64,000 nucleotides of DNA from Fodinibacter sp963707895 (GTDB lineage: Bacteria > Actinomycetota > Actinomycetes > Actinomycetales > Dermatophilaceae). The translations under genes were made by a program, and so were the position numbers. Below the pieces are notes generated by a model, which did not search any database, was not told the DNA's origin, and saw only the letters and a list, made by a program, of their open reading frames with translations. The stretch's first letter is position 1. Every line of letters begins with the position of its first letter. Positions 1 through 9,772 of this stretch are shown piece after piece. The DNA lies in the NCBI GenBank assembly GCA_963707895.1, contig CAVPRS010000011.1, positions 558,001 to 622,000 of the forward strand, written 5' to 3'.

Positions 1-228
1 CTCGCCGCAGCCGGCACGCTGGTCACCGGTGGCGCCGTCGACTGCGGCGTCGGTGCGTCCGTCGCGGCGGCCAACAGCGGTGTCCTCTCGCAGTGCGCGA
101 GCTCTGCCGACGGTTCGGTGGTGGTGACGGTGGCCGTCGGGAGGCACTGGCCGGCGGGCTGGCTGGGGCTGCCTGCACACGTGTCGGCGCGAGCCCGAGC
201 GGGTCTCGTCGAGGCCGAGCCGCCCTAG
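1..228 (+). CDS. TadE-like / Rv3654c-family secretion-neighbourhood protein (C-terminal part)
   Basis: An open frame enters at base 1 and stops at TAG 226-228, leaving 75 residues; the start lies outside the window. The visible part has the small-residue, Val-rich pattern with two cysteines (VDCGVG, LSQCASS) seen at the end of Rv3654c-type TadE-like proteins. In Actinobacteria these lie next to a DEAH-box helicase, and such a helicase occurs at 990-3303. The family probably contributes to Tad/Flp-type pilus assembly or secretion at the membrane. The identification rests mostly on context and length, because the N-terminal membrane segment is not visible. Confidence 0.6.
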   Translation, partial: LAAAGTLVTGGAVDCGVGASVAAANSGVLSQCASSADGSVVVTVAVGRHWPAGWLGLPAHVSARARAGLVEAEPP

Positions 229-312
229 GGCCGTCCCCCGACGCGACGGTGCGCCGTCAGGCCGGCACTGACCTCTGGTGGGAGGGCCGGCTGCCGCGGA
301 CGACGAGCGGGG

Positions 313-846
313 TCAGCCCCGGCTGTCGCCGTGGCGAGGGCTGGCGTCGGAAGGCTCGCGCGCGGCATCCACGGAGGTGTCGACCGCAGAGCGGTCGGTG
401 CTCGTCGTTGCCGGGGCGGTGTCCGGCGCCGATGACGGAGCCGGGCTGGTGTCGGCCGCGGTCGTGTCCGTGGTCGTCTCCGCCACCCGGGCCTCAGCCG
501 CCTCACGGCGACGACGCTCCTCCGTGAGGGCCTGCTCCCGCGTCGCGAACTCGTCCTGGAGGCGCTTCTGCTCCTCGGCGCGGCTGGCCTCGGCAGCCGC
601 GGCGGCCTCCTTGGCCTCGATCCGGCGCCGCTTGCTCCGGCGAAGGCTGCTGCGCAGCAGGGCCCAGCCCAGCCAGAACACCGAGATGACGACCATCCCG
701 GTGACGAGCAGGGTCAGCGGCGGGATGCTCAGCGTGCCGCCGAGGACGTCGATCTGGACGGTGTCCTCGAGCTGGGCGGTGCCGACGATGAGGACGACCC
801 CCGCGGCGGCGGCGAGCAGGACGAGGATGACTCCGAGCAGGACCAT
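313..846 (-). CDS. Small membrane protein with two TM segments and a charged coiled-coil tail
   Basis: 177 residues from ATG 846. Two hydrophobic segments (about residues 1-22 and 42-66) form a hairpin. It is followed by a basic stretch (RRSKRRRIEAKE), a charged Glu/Arg/Ala-rich coiled coil (about 75-120), and a Thr/Ser/Asp/Pro-rich tail that is probably disordered. The topology resembles LapA-domain (DUF1049) proteins, but I cannot confirm membership from sequence alone. The same frame runs on upstream into the helicase frame, but the coding signal restarts at this Met, 143 bases after the helicase stop. It is probably a cytoplasm-facing membrane scaffold; no function is assigned. Confidence 0.6.
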   Translation of the reverse strand: MVLLGVILVLLAAAAGVVLIVGTAQLEDTVQIDVLGGTLSIPPLTLLVTGMVVISVFWLGWALLRSSLRRSKRRRIEAKEAAAAAEASRAEEQKRLQDEFATREQALTEERRRREAAEARVAETTTDTTAADTSPAPSSAPDTAPATTSTDRSAVDTSVDAAREPSDASPRHGDSRG

Positions 847-950
847 GTTCTCGACAGTACCCAAGCGCTCGCGCCGGGAACCCCTCGTGAACAGCCCTGT
901 TGCACAAGGTCGAAGGTCGCGCCGGGGCGGGCACCACGGCCGGGGGCCCG

Positions 951-985
951 GGTGGGCGACCGAGGCCCGGTGGGCGACCGAGGCC
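951..985. repeat. Tandem duplication, 17 bp unit
   Basis: The 17-base unit GGTGGGCGACCGAGGCC occurs at 951-967 and again at 969-985, separated by one C. It lies in the short gap between the helicase stop (990) and the small membrane protein, with no gene over it. Probably a replication-slippage duplication. Confidence 0.7.
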
Positions 986-989
986 TGGC

Positions 990-3303
990 TCAGCCCTCGG
1001 CCGGCGCCAGGGCCAGCTCGAGCACGGTGACCGCCCCGGCCTTGTCGAGCGGCTCGTTGCCGTTGCCGCACTTGGGCGACTGCACGCAGGCCGGGCACCC
1101 CGTGGCGCACCGGCACCCGAGCACGGCGTCGCGGGTGGCCCTCACCCACGCCTCGAACGCCGCGTACCCGCGCTCGGCGAACCCCGCACCACCCGGGTAG
1201 CCGTCGAACACCATGATCGTGGGTCGGCCGGTATCGGGGTGCAACGCCGTCGAGACCCCGCCGACGTCCCACCGGTCGGAGGTCGCGACCAGCGGCAGCA
1301 TCCCGATGGCCGCGTGTTCCGCCGCGTGCAGGGCCCCGGGCACGACGGTCGGCTCCACCCCGGCAGCGGCCAGCACGTCGTCGGGCACGGTCCACCAGAC
1401 GGCTTTCGTCGTCAGGGCACGCTCGGGCAGGTCGAGCGGGTGGGTGCCGAGCACCTCGCCCGACGGCAGCCGTCGCAGGAAGCCGGTGACCTGCGAGGTC
1501 ACCCGCACCGTGCCGAACGACACCTCCACCCGCGCCCGCTGCTCGGTGCGCTCGCGGCCGAGGATGTCGAACCTGCTCACCGACTGGGCGTGCGTCGACC
1601 ACCCGGGGTCGCCCCTCACCACGTGCGCTGCCCGGGCCTCGAGGTCGAGCTCGGTGACCACCCAGGTGTCGCCCTGGTGCACGTGCACGGCCCCGGTGTG
1701 CACCTGCGCGTGCGACGACGCCTCGTCGACGGTGCCCAGCACCCGGCCGGTGCGCGCCTCCACCACCGCCACCACGTCGCTCGCCCCGCGCAGCGAGATG
1801 TGCTCGGCGGGCCGGTCCTCGCGGGCCCAGAACCAGCCGGAGGGCCGGCGGCGCAGGATGCCCGCTCGACACCAGGGCGTCGAGCAGCCGCCGGGCGTCG
1901 GGTCCGAACATCGGCAGGTCGCTCTCGCCCAGGGGCAGCTCGGCCGCGGCCGCCGCCAGGTGCGGGGCCAGCACATGGGGGTTGTGCGGGTCGAGGACGG
2001 TGGCCTCGACGGCAGCGCCGAAGATCGCCTCCGGGTGCCGTACCAGGTAGGTGTCGAGCGGGTCGTCGGCGGCCACCAGCACCGCGAGCGACTCCTCGCC
2101 CGAGCGCCCGGCCCGCCCCGCCTGCTGCCACAGGCTGGCCCGCCGACCCGGCCAGCCGGCCATCACCACGGCGTCGAGGCCGCTGACGTCGATGCCCAGC
2201 TCGAGGGCGTTGGTCGCCGCCAGCCCCCGCACCGACCCGTCGCGCAGGCCACGCTCGAGCTCGCGGCGGTCCTGCGGCAGGTAGCCCCCGCGATAGGCCG
2301 CCACGCCCTCGGCGCGCGAGGGGTCGTCGTGCTCCACCCGCCGGCGGGCGTTGGTCGCCAGTGCCTCGGCACCGGCCCGGCTGCGCGCGAACGCCACCGC
2401 CTGCACGCCGTCGAGCACGAGCTCGGCGAGGATCTCGGCCGCCTCGGTCGTCGCCGAGCGACGGTGGCCGTCGACCGTGCCGGGCTCCCACAGGGCGAAG
2501 GTCATCGCCCCGCGCGGCGACCCGTCGTCGGTGACGGCCGCGACCGGCATCCCGATGAGGCGTGACGCGTGCGTGGCCGGCTCGGACACCGTGGCCGACG
2601 CCAGCACGAACGTCGGCGAGGCGCCGTAGCGGGCCGCCACCCGGCGCAGCCGCCTCAGCACGGCCGCCACGTGCGAGCCGAACACCCCGCGGTAGACGTG
2701 GCACTCGTCGACCACCACGTACTGCAGCGAGCGCAGGAACCGCGACCACCGCTCGTGCCCGGGCAGCAGCGAGTGGTGCAGCAGGTCGGGGTTGGTGAGC
2801 ACGACGTTGGCGTGGTCGCGGATCCAGCGCCGCTCGTCGGGTGGGGTGTCGCCGTCGTACGTGGCCGCTCGGACCCCCGGCACCGCCATCGCCTCGATCC
2901 GCGCCAGCTGGTCGGCGGCCAGCGCCTTGGTGGGCGCCAGGTAGATCGTCGTGGCGCCCCGCAGCCCGGGAGCCGCCGCGCCTTCGCAGGCCGCGCTGAG
3001 CACGGGAGCGAGGTAGCCCAGGCTCTTCCCGGATGCCGTGCCGGTGGCGATCACGACGTGCGAACCCGCCGTGGCGAGGTCGATGGCGGCCCGCTGGTGC
3101 GACCACGGGCGCTCCATCCCGGCGCTGAGCAGGGCCGACAGCACGGCCGGCGCGACCGAGTCGGGCCACTGCGCCAGACGGGCGGATCGGGCCGGCACGT
3201 GCTCGACGTGGAGGAGGCGTTCGCCCTGCGTTCGGGCCGTAAGAACGGCAAGGTGCTGTGCAGGACTGGCCACGACGGTTACGGTAATCCTTGGTCCCGA
3301 CAC
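990..3303 (-). CDS. DEAD/DEAH-box helicase with C-terminal Cys cluster (helicase/secretion neighbourhood type), frameshifted
   Basis: ATP-dependent superfamily-2 helicase of the actinobacterial type found beside Tad-like secretion genes. The N-terminal part has Walker A ATGTASGKS (about residues 86-94), a DECH box (VVDECHVYRG), SAT (LASATV) and motif VI (QQAGRAGRSG). The C-terminal part has a four-cysteine cluster (CRCATGCPACVQSPKC), probably zinc-binding (DUF1998-like). The two halves lie in different frames: the switch is at CCC 1861-1863, where removing one base restores LVSSGILRRRP and gives about 770 residues, normal for the family. The start at 3303 is provisional; downstream GTG codons are possible. 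The neighbouring STAS gene is divergent, 45 bases away. A sequencing indel is more likely than a pseudogene because both halves are well kept. Confidence 0.85.
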
Positions 3304-3348
3304 TCACCTCGGGACGTTGACCTGCAGGAAGCACAAGGAGCCACGCCA

Positions 3349-3684
3349 GTGGAGCTGTCCGTGACCACGTCACGCCAGGACGACGTCAGTGTCGTCACGG
3401 TCGCCGGAGAGGTCGATGTCTACACCGCAGCACAGCTACGGGCCGTCCTCGACGAGGAGATCGGGGCCGGGCGCGCCCGGCTCGTGGTCGACCTCGACGA
3501 GGTGTCCTTCCTGGACTCGACCGGCCTCGGGGTGCTGGTCGGCCGCCTGAAGCTCGTCCGGAACCACTCCGGGTGGCTGCGCATCGTGTGCTCCAACGAC
3601 CGCATCCTGCGCGTCTTCCGGATCACCGGGCTCGACAAGGTGTTCGGCATCCACGACTCGCTCGAAGAGGCCCTCGCGGCCTGA
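3349..3684 (+). CDS. STAS-domain anti-sigma factor antagonist
   Basis: 111 residues from GTG 3349, chosen because AAGGAG (3335-3340) lies 8 bases upstream. One STAS domain fills the protein, with the family signature FLDSTGLGVLVGRLK. The conserved Ser (about residue 57) is the one phosphorylated by anti-sigma kinases in the SpoIIAA/RsbV/BldG families. Unphosphorylated antagonists bind the kinase and free a sigma factor. No partner kinase or sigma factor is encoded nearby, so the partner must be elsewhere. The gene is divergent from the helicase and separated from hppA by 160 bases. Confidence 0.9.
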   Translation: MELSVTTSRQDDVSVVTVAGEVDVYTAAQLRAVLDEEIGAGRARLVVDLDEVSFLDSTGLGVLVGRLKLVRNHSGWLRIVCSNDRILRVFRITGLDKVFGIHDSLEEALAA

Positions 3685-3844
3685 ACCCCGCAGCCCGCGC
3701 GTCATGCGCCGGTGCCGAGGTGACCTGCGTCACCCCCTCCCGGGTGGAGCACCCTCGCCCGCGTGCCGGTAAGGTGCGCCCGGACGTCCCTGCCGCAGGC
3801 GAACATCGCCCCGGGACGAACACACACCCGTCAAGGAGGATGGA

Positions 3845-6223
3845 ATGGCACCCCTCGCGCTCGCTCCCGCTGCGAGCTCTGCCCTGGACCTCACCGGACT
3901 GAACCTGGCTCTCGTCGTCACCGTCGCGGTCATCTCGCTGGTGTCGCTGGTCATGGGATTCGTCTTCCGGGGTCAGGTCCTGGCCGCGGATCCCGGTACC
4001 GAAAAGATGCAGGAGATCGGCGCTGCCGTGGAGGAGGGCGCCGTGGCCTACCTCTCGCGCCAGTTCAGGACGCTCAGCGTCTTCGTCGTGCTCGTCTTCG
4101 GGCTCCTCCTCCTGCTGCCCGCCGACACCGCGACCGTCCGCTGGGGTCGCTCGATCTTCTTCATCGTGGGCGCGGTCTTCTCCGCGCTGATCGGCTACCT
4201 GGGCATGCGCCTGGCGACCAAGGCCAACGTCCGCGTCGCCTCGGCGGCCCGTGGGGCCGACGGCCGCGACGCCGGCATGAAGATCGCCTTCCGCACCGGC
4301 GGCTCGGTCGGCATGACCACCGTGGGCCTGGGCCTGCTCGGTGCCTCGGTCGTCGTGCTCCTCTACAAGGGCGACGCACCCAAGGTGCTCGAGGGCTTCG
4401 GCTTCGGCGCCGCCCTGCTCGCCATGTTCATGCGTGTCGGCGGCGGCATCTTCACCAAGGCCGCCGACGTCGGCGCCGACCTGGTCGGCAAGGTCGAGGC
4501 CGGCATCCCCGAGGACGACCCGCGCAACGCCGCCACGATCGCCGACAACGTCGGTGACAACGTCGGCGACTGCGCCGGCATGGCCGCCGACCTCTTCGAG
4601 TCGTACGCCGTGACGCTGGTCGCCGCGCTGATCCTCGGCTCGGTCGCCTTCGGCGAGTACGGCCTGGTCTTCCCGCTGATCATCCCCGCCATCGGTGCGG
4701 TCACCGCCCTGCTCGGCGTGTACATCACCAAGGCCCGGCCGGGCGAGAACGCCCTCAGCGCCATCAACCGGGGCTTCTACATCGCGGCGGTCGTCTCGGC
4801 CGTCCTGTCCGGCATCGCCGCCTTCACCTACCTGCCCTCGACCTTCGCCGAGCTCGGCTCGTCGAACCAGGAGATCAGCGCCCTCACCGGCAACTGGCTC
4901 ACCGGCGACCCGCGCATCGTCGCGTTCCTCGCGGTGGTCATCGGCATCGTGCTCGCCGGCATCATCCTGTGGCTCACCGGCCACTTCACCGGCACCGACA
5001 AGCGGCCGACGATGGATGTCGCCCGCACCTCGCTCACCGGTCCGGCCACCGTGGTGCTCTCGGGCATCGGCGTCGGCCTCGAGTCGGCGGTCTACACCGC
5101 GGCGATCATCGCCGGTGCGGTCTACCTCGCCTTCCTGCTCGGCAGCGGCTCGACGGCCCTGGCGCTGTTCCTCATCGCCCTCGCCGGCTGCGGCCTGCTC
5201 ACCACGGTCGGCGTCATCGTCGCCATGGACACCTTCGGGCCGGTCTCCGACAACGCCCAGGGCATCGCCGAGATGTCCGGTGACGTCGACGAGGAGGGCG
5301 CGCAGATCCTCACCGAGCTCGACGCCGTCGGCAACACGACCAAGGCGATCACCAAGGGCATCGCCATCGCCACGGCCGTGCTCGCCGCGACCGCGCTGTT
5401 CGGTTCCTACAGCGACGCGTGGCAGACCCAGCTCCAGGCGATCATCGACGCCGGTGAGGTGAAGGAGCAGCCCGGCAAGTACGTCGTGTCGACCTTCGAC
5501 CTGCAGGTCGTCACCCCGAGCGTCCTCGTCGGCGTGCTCATCGGCGCGGCGGTCGTGTTCCTCTTCTCGGGCCTGGCGATCAACGCGGTCACCCGCGCCG
5601 CCGGCGCCATCGTGTTCGAGGTGCGCCGCCAGTTCCGCGAGCACCCCGGCATCATGGACTACACCGAGAAGCCCGAGTACGGCCGCGTGGTCGACATCTG
5701 CACCCGTGACTCGCTGCGCGAGCTCGCGACGCCGGGTCTGCTGGCGGCCCTGATGCCGGTCGCCGTCGGCTTCGGCCTCGGCATCGGCCCGCTGGCCGGC
5801 TTCCTCGCCGGTGCGATCGGTTCGGGCTGCCTCATGGCGGTGTTCCTCGCCAACTCCGGTGGCGCGTGGGACAACGCGAAGAAGATCGTCGAGGACGGCG
5901 CTCACGGCGGCAAGGGCTCGCTCGCGCACGAGGCGACGATCATCGGTGACACCGTCGGCGACCCGTTCAAGGACACCGCCGGCCCGGCCATCAACCCGCT
6001 CCTCAAGGTGATGAACCTGGTGTCGGTGCTGATCGCGCCGGCCATCGTGTCGCTCACCGTGGGCGCGAGCGCCTCGCCGGCGATGCGCTACGGCATCGCG
6101 GCGGTCGCGTTCGTCATCGTGCTCGCGGCGGTGGCCTACTCCAAGAGCAAGGACATCGCGATCGGCACCGACAGCGACCCCGACTCGGCAGCGGCGGAGC
6201 AGCAGCACCCGGTGTCGATCTAG
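3845..6223 (+). CDS. hppA: Membrane-bound H+-translocating pyrophosphatase
   Basis: 792 residues from ATG 3845, with AAGGAGG (3833-3839) just upstream. It hydrolyses cytoplasmic pyrophosphate and pumps protons outward through a bundle of about 16 TM helices. Visible signatures are the Asp-rich catalytic loop (DVGADLVGKVEAGIPEDDPR), DNVGDNVGDCAGMAADLFES, and the C-terminal loop with GDTVGDPFKDTAGPAINPL. The sequence GNTTKA, with Lys at the position that is Ala in K+-dependent enzymes, points to the K+-independent proton-pumping subclass. The gene appears monocistronic and ends at a strong hairpin. A soluble pyrophosphatase is encoded at 39469-40098. Confidence 0.97.
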   Translation: MAPLALAPAASSALDLTGLNLALVVTVAVISLVSLVMGFVFRGQVLAADPGTEKMQEIGAAVEEGAVAYLSRQFRTLSVFVVLVFGLLLLLPADTATVRWGRSIFFIVGAVFSALIGYLGMRLATKANVRVASAARGADGRDAGMKIAFRTGGSVGMTTVGLGLLGASVVVLLYKGDAPKVLEGFGFGAALLAMFMRVGGGIFTKAADVGADLVGKVEAGIPEDDPRNAATIADNVGDNVGDCAGMAADLFESYAVTLVAALILGSVAFGEYGLVFPLIIPAIGAVTALLGVYITKARPGENALSAINRGFYIAAVVSAVLSGIAAFTYLPSTFAELGSSNQEISALTGNWLTGDPRIVAFLAVVIGIVLAGIILWLTGHFTGTDKRPTMDVARTSLTGPATVVLSGIGVGLESAVYTAAIIAGAVYLAFLLGSGSTALALFLIALAGCGLLTTVGVIVAMDTFGPVSDNAQGIAEMSGDVDEEGAQILTELDAVGNTTKAITKGIAIATAVLAATALFGSYSDAWQTQLQAIIDAGEVKEQPGKYVVSTFDLQVVTPSVLVGVLIGAAVVFLFSGLAINAVTRAAGAIVFEVRRQFREHPGIMDYTEKPEYGRVVDICTRDSLRELATPGLLAALMPVAVGFGLGIGPLAGFLAGAIGSGCLMAVFLANSGGAWDNAKKIVEDGAHGGKGSLAHEATIIGDTVGDPFKDTAGPAINPLLKVMNLVSVLIAPAIVSLTVGASASPAMRYGIAAVAFVIVLAAVAYSKSKDIAIGTDSDPDSAAAEQQHPVSI

Positions 6224-6238
6224 CACCACCGAGGATGA

Positions 6239-6274
6239 CGAGGGGCCGGGTTCCACACGGAACCCGGCCCCTCG
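6239..6274 (+). terminator. Intrinsic-terminator-like hairpin after hppA
   Basis: A perfect 16-bp stem (6239-6254 with 6259-6274, starting CGAGGGGCCGGG) encloses a four-base loop ACAC, 15 bases after the hppA stop. No U-tract follows, as is common in high-GC actinobacterial terminators. The opposing gene ends at 6384, so it could serve both strands. Confidence 0.85.
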
Positions 6275-6300
6275 CACGTCCGCGACGGACTGCCCTCGCG

Positions 6301-6360
6301 TCGAGAGTGCACGACACGCTGATCGGCCGAGCGCCTCGTCAGCGTGTCGTGCACTCTCGA
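6301..6360. repeat. Long palindromic element, family 1 copy a
   Basis: Perfect 22-bp inverted arms (6301-6322 and 6339-6360, outer end TCGAGAGTGCACGAC) with a 16-base loop, between convergent genes. A second copy with closely related arms lies at 29163-29224. The shared arm pattern is TCGAGAGTSCRCGACACGCTGA with different loops, which points to a dispersed repeat family rather than a one-off terminator. Confidence 0.85.
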
Positions 6361-6383
6361 CCGGGAGCCGTCGGGGCGATCGC

Positions 6384-8577
6384 TCAGAGGAGGTCCGAGA
6401 GCAGCCGGGCCGCGCGCTGGGCCCCGTCGGTCTCGACCGGTGCCGAGGTGACCGGCCGGTCGAGGGTGGCGAGCAGCTCGGCGCAGAAGGCGTCCGGGTC
6501 GACCAGCTGCTCGTAGGGCAGGTGGGTGCCGGCGCCGTAGCGCTCGAGCCGGTGCCGCACGTGCCGGTTCTGCTCGAAGTGGTTGCGCAGCGGCACGTAG
6601 AGGAAGGGCCGCCGCGACGCGGTCAGCTCCATGCAGGTGGTGAGCCCGCCCTGCACGACGGCCACGTCGCACGCCGCGAGCTGCCGCCAGAGGTCGGGCA
6701 CGAAGCCGAGCACCGTGGCACCGCGCGGCTGGGGCAGCGACCGCGGGTCGATCCGCGGGCCGGCCACGACGACGAAGCGCAGGTCCGGCCGGGCCCGTCG
6801 GGCCGCGGGTACCGCGTCGAGCACCCGCCGCAGGAGGGGTGCGCCGACAGCGGTGCCGCCCACGGCGACGACGCACACCGTCTCGTCGGGGCGCCAGCCG
6901 AGGGCCTCGCGCAGGTCCGCGCGCTCCTCCTCGCCCGGTGGGGTGAACCCGCTGACGTAGCCGGCGAAGTCGAACTCGGCCTCGGTCCAGCCACGGATCG
7001 ACGGCAGCCCCGGCCCGAACGCGTCGGGCACCACGTCGTCCGGCGTGCCGACGAAGACGGAGCGGTCGCGCACCCACGGGAAGCGCTCGCGGTGCTCGAG
7101 CATCTCGGCGTTGTAGTCGGCGGTGAGGCACGCCTGTCGCTCGCCCCCTGCCGGCATCGGCAGCCAGCCCACGAAGTCGGTCAGCCACGCGAACGCCCCA
7201 CGCTTGAGCTCGGGGTTCTCGTGCAGGAAGTGGTCGGTCTCCCAGGCCTCGTCCCCGACGACCAGGTCGACGTGCTCCTCGCGCAGCACCTCGTCGAGCA
7301 CCATGAAGTTGTTGACGAGGATGTCGTCCATCCGCCGGATCGCGTCGAACGCGTCGAGGTCGTGCTCGCCGCACTCGGCCTCGACGTGCGCCGACTCCGA
7401 GGCCAGCCACGCGGATGCCGGGTGCACCTGCTCGCCGGCGGCCTCCAGCACGCGGGTCACCGGGTCCTGGGCCAGCCAGCGCACCCGCAGGTCGGGGTGC
7501 TCGGTGCGCAAGCGCCTCGACGATGGCCAGGTCGCGCCGTGAGTGGCCCAGCCCGATCGGCGAGCTGAGCACGAGCACCTCCCGCTGCCGGCGCAGGGCG
7601 CGGGACCAGTGCCGCGGCCCCGTCGTCCCCGGCACCGTGCGTGACGCCGAGGGCGCCGCGGGCGCGGACGTTCTGGGCACGCCATCCGGCCCGGTCGTCA
7701 CCCGCGTGACGAACCGGTCGATCTCGTGGTTGACGACGACGGGGTCGCGCATCGACGGGGCGTGGCCCGCACCGTCGAGCACGACGATCGTGCCCCGCGC
7801 CTGCTCGGCGTAGCGCACGCCGTCGTCGACCGAGCGCACCCGGTCCTCGCTGCCGTGCAGCACGAGCACCGGGCAGGTCACCGCCGCGAGCACCGCGGCG
7901 AGGTCGGTGGGCTCGGCGCCGTCGAGGCCGAGCCGACCGGACGTGCAGTCGACGAGGGTCTGCGGGGCCACGTCGTGCGCCCAGGCGCTGCCCTCCTCCC
8001 GCTGTCGGGTCGAGTGCGGCTCGTGGAACATCTGCGCGAAGAAGAACTCGACGAAGTCGTCGTAACCGCCGTCGAGCCAGTGGTGCCGGTTGTACTTCGC
8101 CCAGCCCTCTGCCGACGCCGGGGGATCGGCGTACGTGGCGAGCTCCACCTGGCCGCGCGGCTGCCACGACGCGCAGGGCGGCCCGATGGCGACGACGCCC
8201 TGCACCCGCTCGGGGTGGCCGGCCGCCACCTGGGCCGCCCACGCGGCGCCGCTGGAGAGCCCGACGAGCACCGCGCGGTCGACGCCGACGGCATCCATGA
8301 CCGCGACGGTGTCGGCGGCGTACTCGGCATTGGCGTACGCCGCGGCACCGACCGGGCGGTCCGAGCCCCCGCTGCCCCTCCCGTCGAAGGTGACCACGCG
8401 GTGCCGGAGGGCGAGGTAGGGAACCTGCGCCTTCCACATCCGCGAGTGCACGATCGACCAGCTGGGCAGCAGCACGACGGTGGCCGGCCCGGACCCGTGC
8501 ACGGCGTACGAGAGGCGGATGCCGTCCCGCACCACGCTGTCCTCGCGCACCGGCCGGGTCCAGGCCGGCCACGTCAC
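6384..8577 (-). CDS. Fused alpha/beta hydrolase - UGT-like glycosyltransferase, frameshifted
   Basis: Starts at GTG 8577, whose last bases overlap the stop of the upstream methyltransferase (GTGA), so translation is probably coupled. Residues 1-290 are an alpha/beta hydrolase with nucleophile motif GLSSG (Ser about 108) and a catalytic His in DGAGHAPSM (about 272). Without a stop, the frame continues into a GT-B glycosyltransferase (about 332-730) starting VLVLSSPIGLGHSRRDL. It includes the donor-site region VVQGGLTTCMELTASRRPFL and NHFEQNRHV, as in MGT/UGT enzymes. The frame changes at AA 7510-7511; removing one base joins IVEAL to RTEHPDLRVRW and gives about 730 residues. Substrates are unknown. 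The pairing with a methyltransferase suggests tailoring of a small molecule or lipid. Two separate proteins cannot be excluded. Confidence 0.75.
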
Positions 8578-9650
8578 GGTCGCACCTCGAAGACGTTGTT
8601 GAACGGGGTGGAGGCCGCGATGCGGAAGCTGCTGAAGCCGGCCGCGGTCGTGACGTCGCGGATGCGAGCCGGCCCCGCCTGGGTTCCGAGGGCGGCACCC
8701 ACCGGCTGCGAGAGCGACGCCGGCGTGCAGAGCAGCGTGGAGAACCCGTAGTAGGCGCGGCCCACGGGGTTGAGGTTGTCCTCGACCGAGTCGCCGGCGG
8801 CCGGCTCGACGAGCAGCCACACACCGTCGGGGGCGAGCGCCTCGTGCACCTGCTTCGCGGCGCCGACCGGGTCGCCCATGTCGTGCAGGGCGTCGAACGT
8901 CGTCACCAGGTCGTAGCCGCTCCCGCTGAACTCGGTCGCGGGAGCCACCTCGAAGTCGATCCGGTCGGCCACCCCGGCGTCGGCCGCCCGCTCGACGGCG
9001 GTGGCGATCGATGCCGCGTGGTAGTCGGAGCCCACGAACCGCGAGGCGGGGAACGCCTGGGCCATGAGAACCGTCGAGGCCCCGTGTCCGCAGCCGATGT
9101 CGGCGACCCGCGCCCCGGCCGTGAGCTTCTCGCTGAGCCCCTCGATCGCGGGGATCCACTCGGCGACGAGGTGCGCGTTGTAGCCGGGCCGGAAGAAGCG
9201 CTCGCACCCGTCGTGCACGTCGGAGTTGTGGTCGTGCCAGCCGAGCCCGTCACCGTCGGGGGCGGCGGCGAGGATGCGGTCGGCATCCCGGATCGTGCCG
9301 TGCGCGATCTGGAAGAAGCCGGGCAGGAACGCCGGGCTGCTCTCGTCGGTGAGCGCGATGACGTGCTCGGGCGGGAGGGCGTAGGTGCCGTCCGACGGCT
9401 CGTAGGTGACGAAGGCGCCGGCCGCCTGGGCGTTGAGCCACTCGCGGGCATAGGGCTCGGCGGTGCCGGTGGCGGAGGCCAGTGCTGCGGCCGTCATCGG
9501 GCCGTCGTCGGCGAGCGCCCGGTAGTAGCCGAGCCGGTCGCCCATGACGACGAGGGCGCAGTTGAGTGCGGCGCCGACCTCGTCGACGGCCCGGAACACG
9601 AACGCCATCAAGGTGTCGGTGTCGATGGTGGTGGTCTGGCTGTGCGGCAT
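8574..9650 (-). CDS. Class I SAM-dependent methyltransferase with N-terminal winged-helix region
   Basis: 358 residues from ATG 9650, chosen because GGGAGG lies just upstream and the residues beyond it do not look coding. The N-terminal ~100 residues look like the winged-helix dimerisation domain of O-methyltransferase-like proteins (AALASATGTAEPYAREWLNAQ). The Rossmann fold follows, with motif I VADIGCGHGAS (about 182-192), the acidic residue of motif II (FVGSDYHAAS) and TTFDALHDMGDP. It transfers methyl from SAM to an unidentified acceptor. Its stop overlaps the start of the hydrolase-glycosyltransferase, so the two form an operon divergent from the LuxR regulator at 9773. Confidence 0.85.
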   Translation of the reverse strand: MPHSQTTTIDTDTLMAFVFRAVDEVGAALNCALVVMGDRLGYYRALADDGPMTAAALASATGTAEPYAREWLNAQAAGAFVTYEPSDGTYALPPEHVIALTDESSPAFLPGFFQIAHGTIRDADRILAAAPDGDGLGWHDHNSDVHDGCERFFRPGYNAHLVAEWIPAIEGLSEKLTAGARVADIGCGHGASTVLMAQAFPASRFVGSDYHAASIATAVERAADAGVADRIDFEVAPATEFSGSGYDLVTTFDALHDMGDPVGAAKQVHEALAPDGVWLLVEPAAGDSVEDNLNPVGRAYYGFSTLLCTPASLSQPVGAALGTQAGPARIRDVTTAAGFSSFRIAASTPFNNVFEVRP

Positions 9651-9737
9651 GGGGTGTCCTCCCGGGTTCATGATCCCGGCAGCGGACGCCGAGGTCGATG
9701 CCCTCGACGATCCGGCGGGCGCACCCCTCGCCGCATC

Positions 9738-9766
9738 AGGGTCGCACCCTAGGAGGTTCCTACACT
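9738..9766 (+). promoter_or_regulatory. Divergent control region with two small inverted repeats and a -10 box
   Basis: Between the methyltransferase operon and the LuxR gene lie AGGGT-CGC-ACCCT (9738-9750) and TAGGA-GGT-TCCTA (9750-9762), both perfect. TACACT (9761-9766) has the spacing of a -10 box for a leaderless start at ATG 9773. These are candidate operators for the neighbouring regulator; no binding is known. Confidence 0.4.
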
Positions 9767-9772
9767 TCATCC

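Noticed and set aside
313..3303. One continuous 996-residue protein from 3303 to 313
   Set aside because: After about residue 480 this frame reads Arg/Gly-rich nonsense while another frame carries the real helicase C-terminus. The final ~177 residues are a separate small membrane protein.
3623..6277. Long open frame (about 884 codons) antisense to hppA
   Set aside because: It mirrors the strongly biased third-position GC of hppA, has low-complexity His/Arg/Asp/Gly composition and no domain. It is a high-GC shadow.
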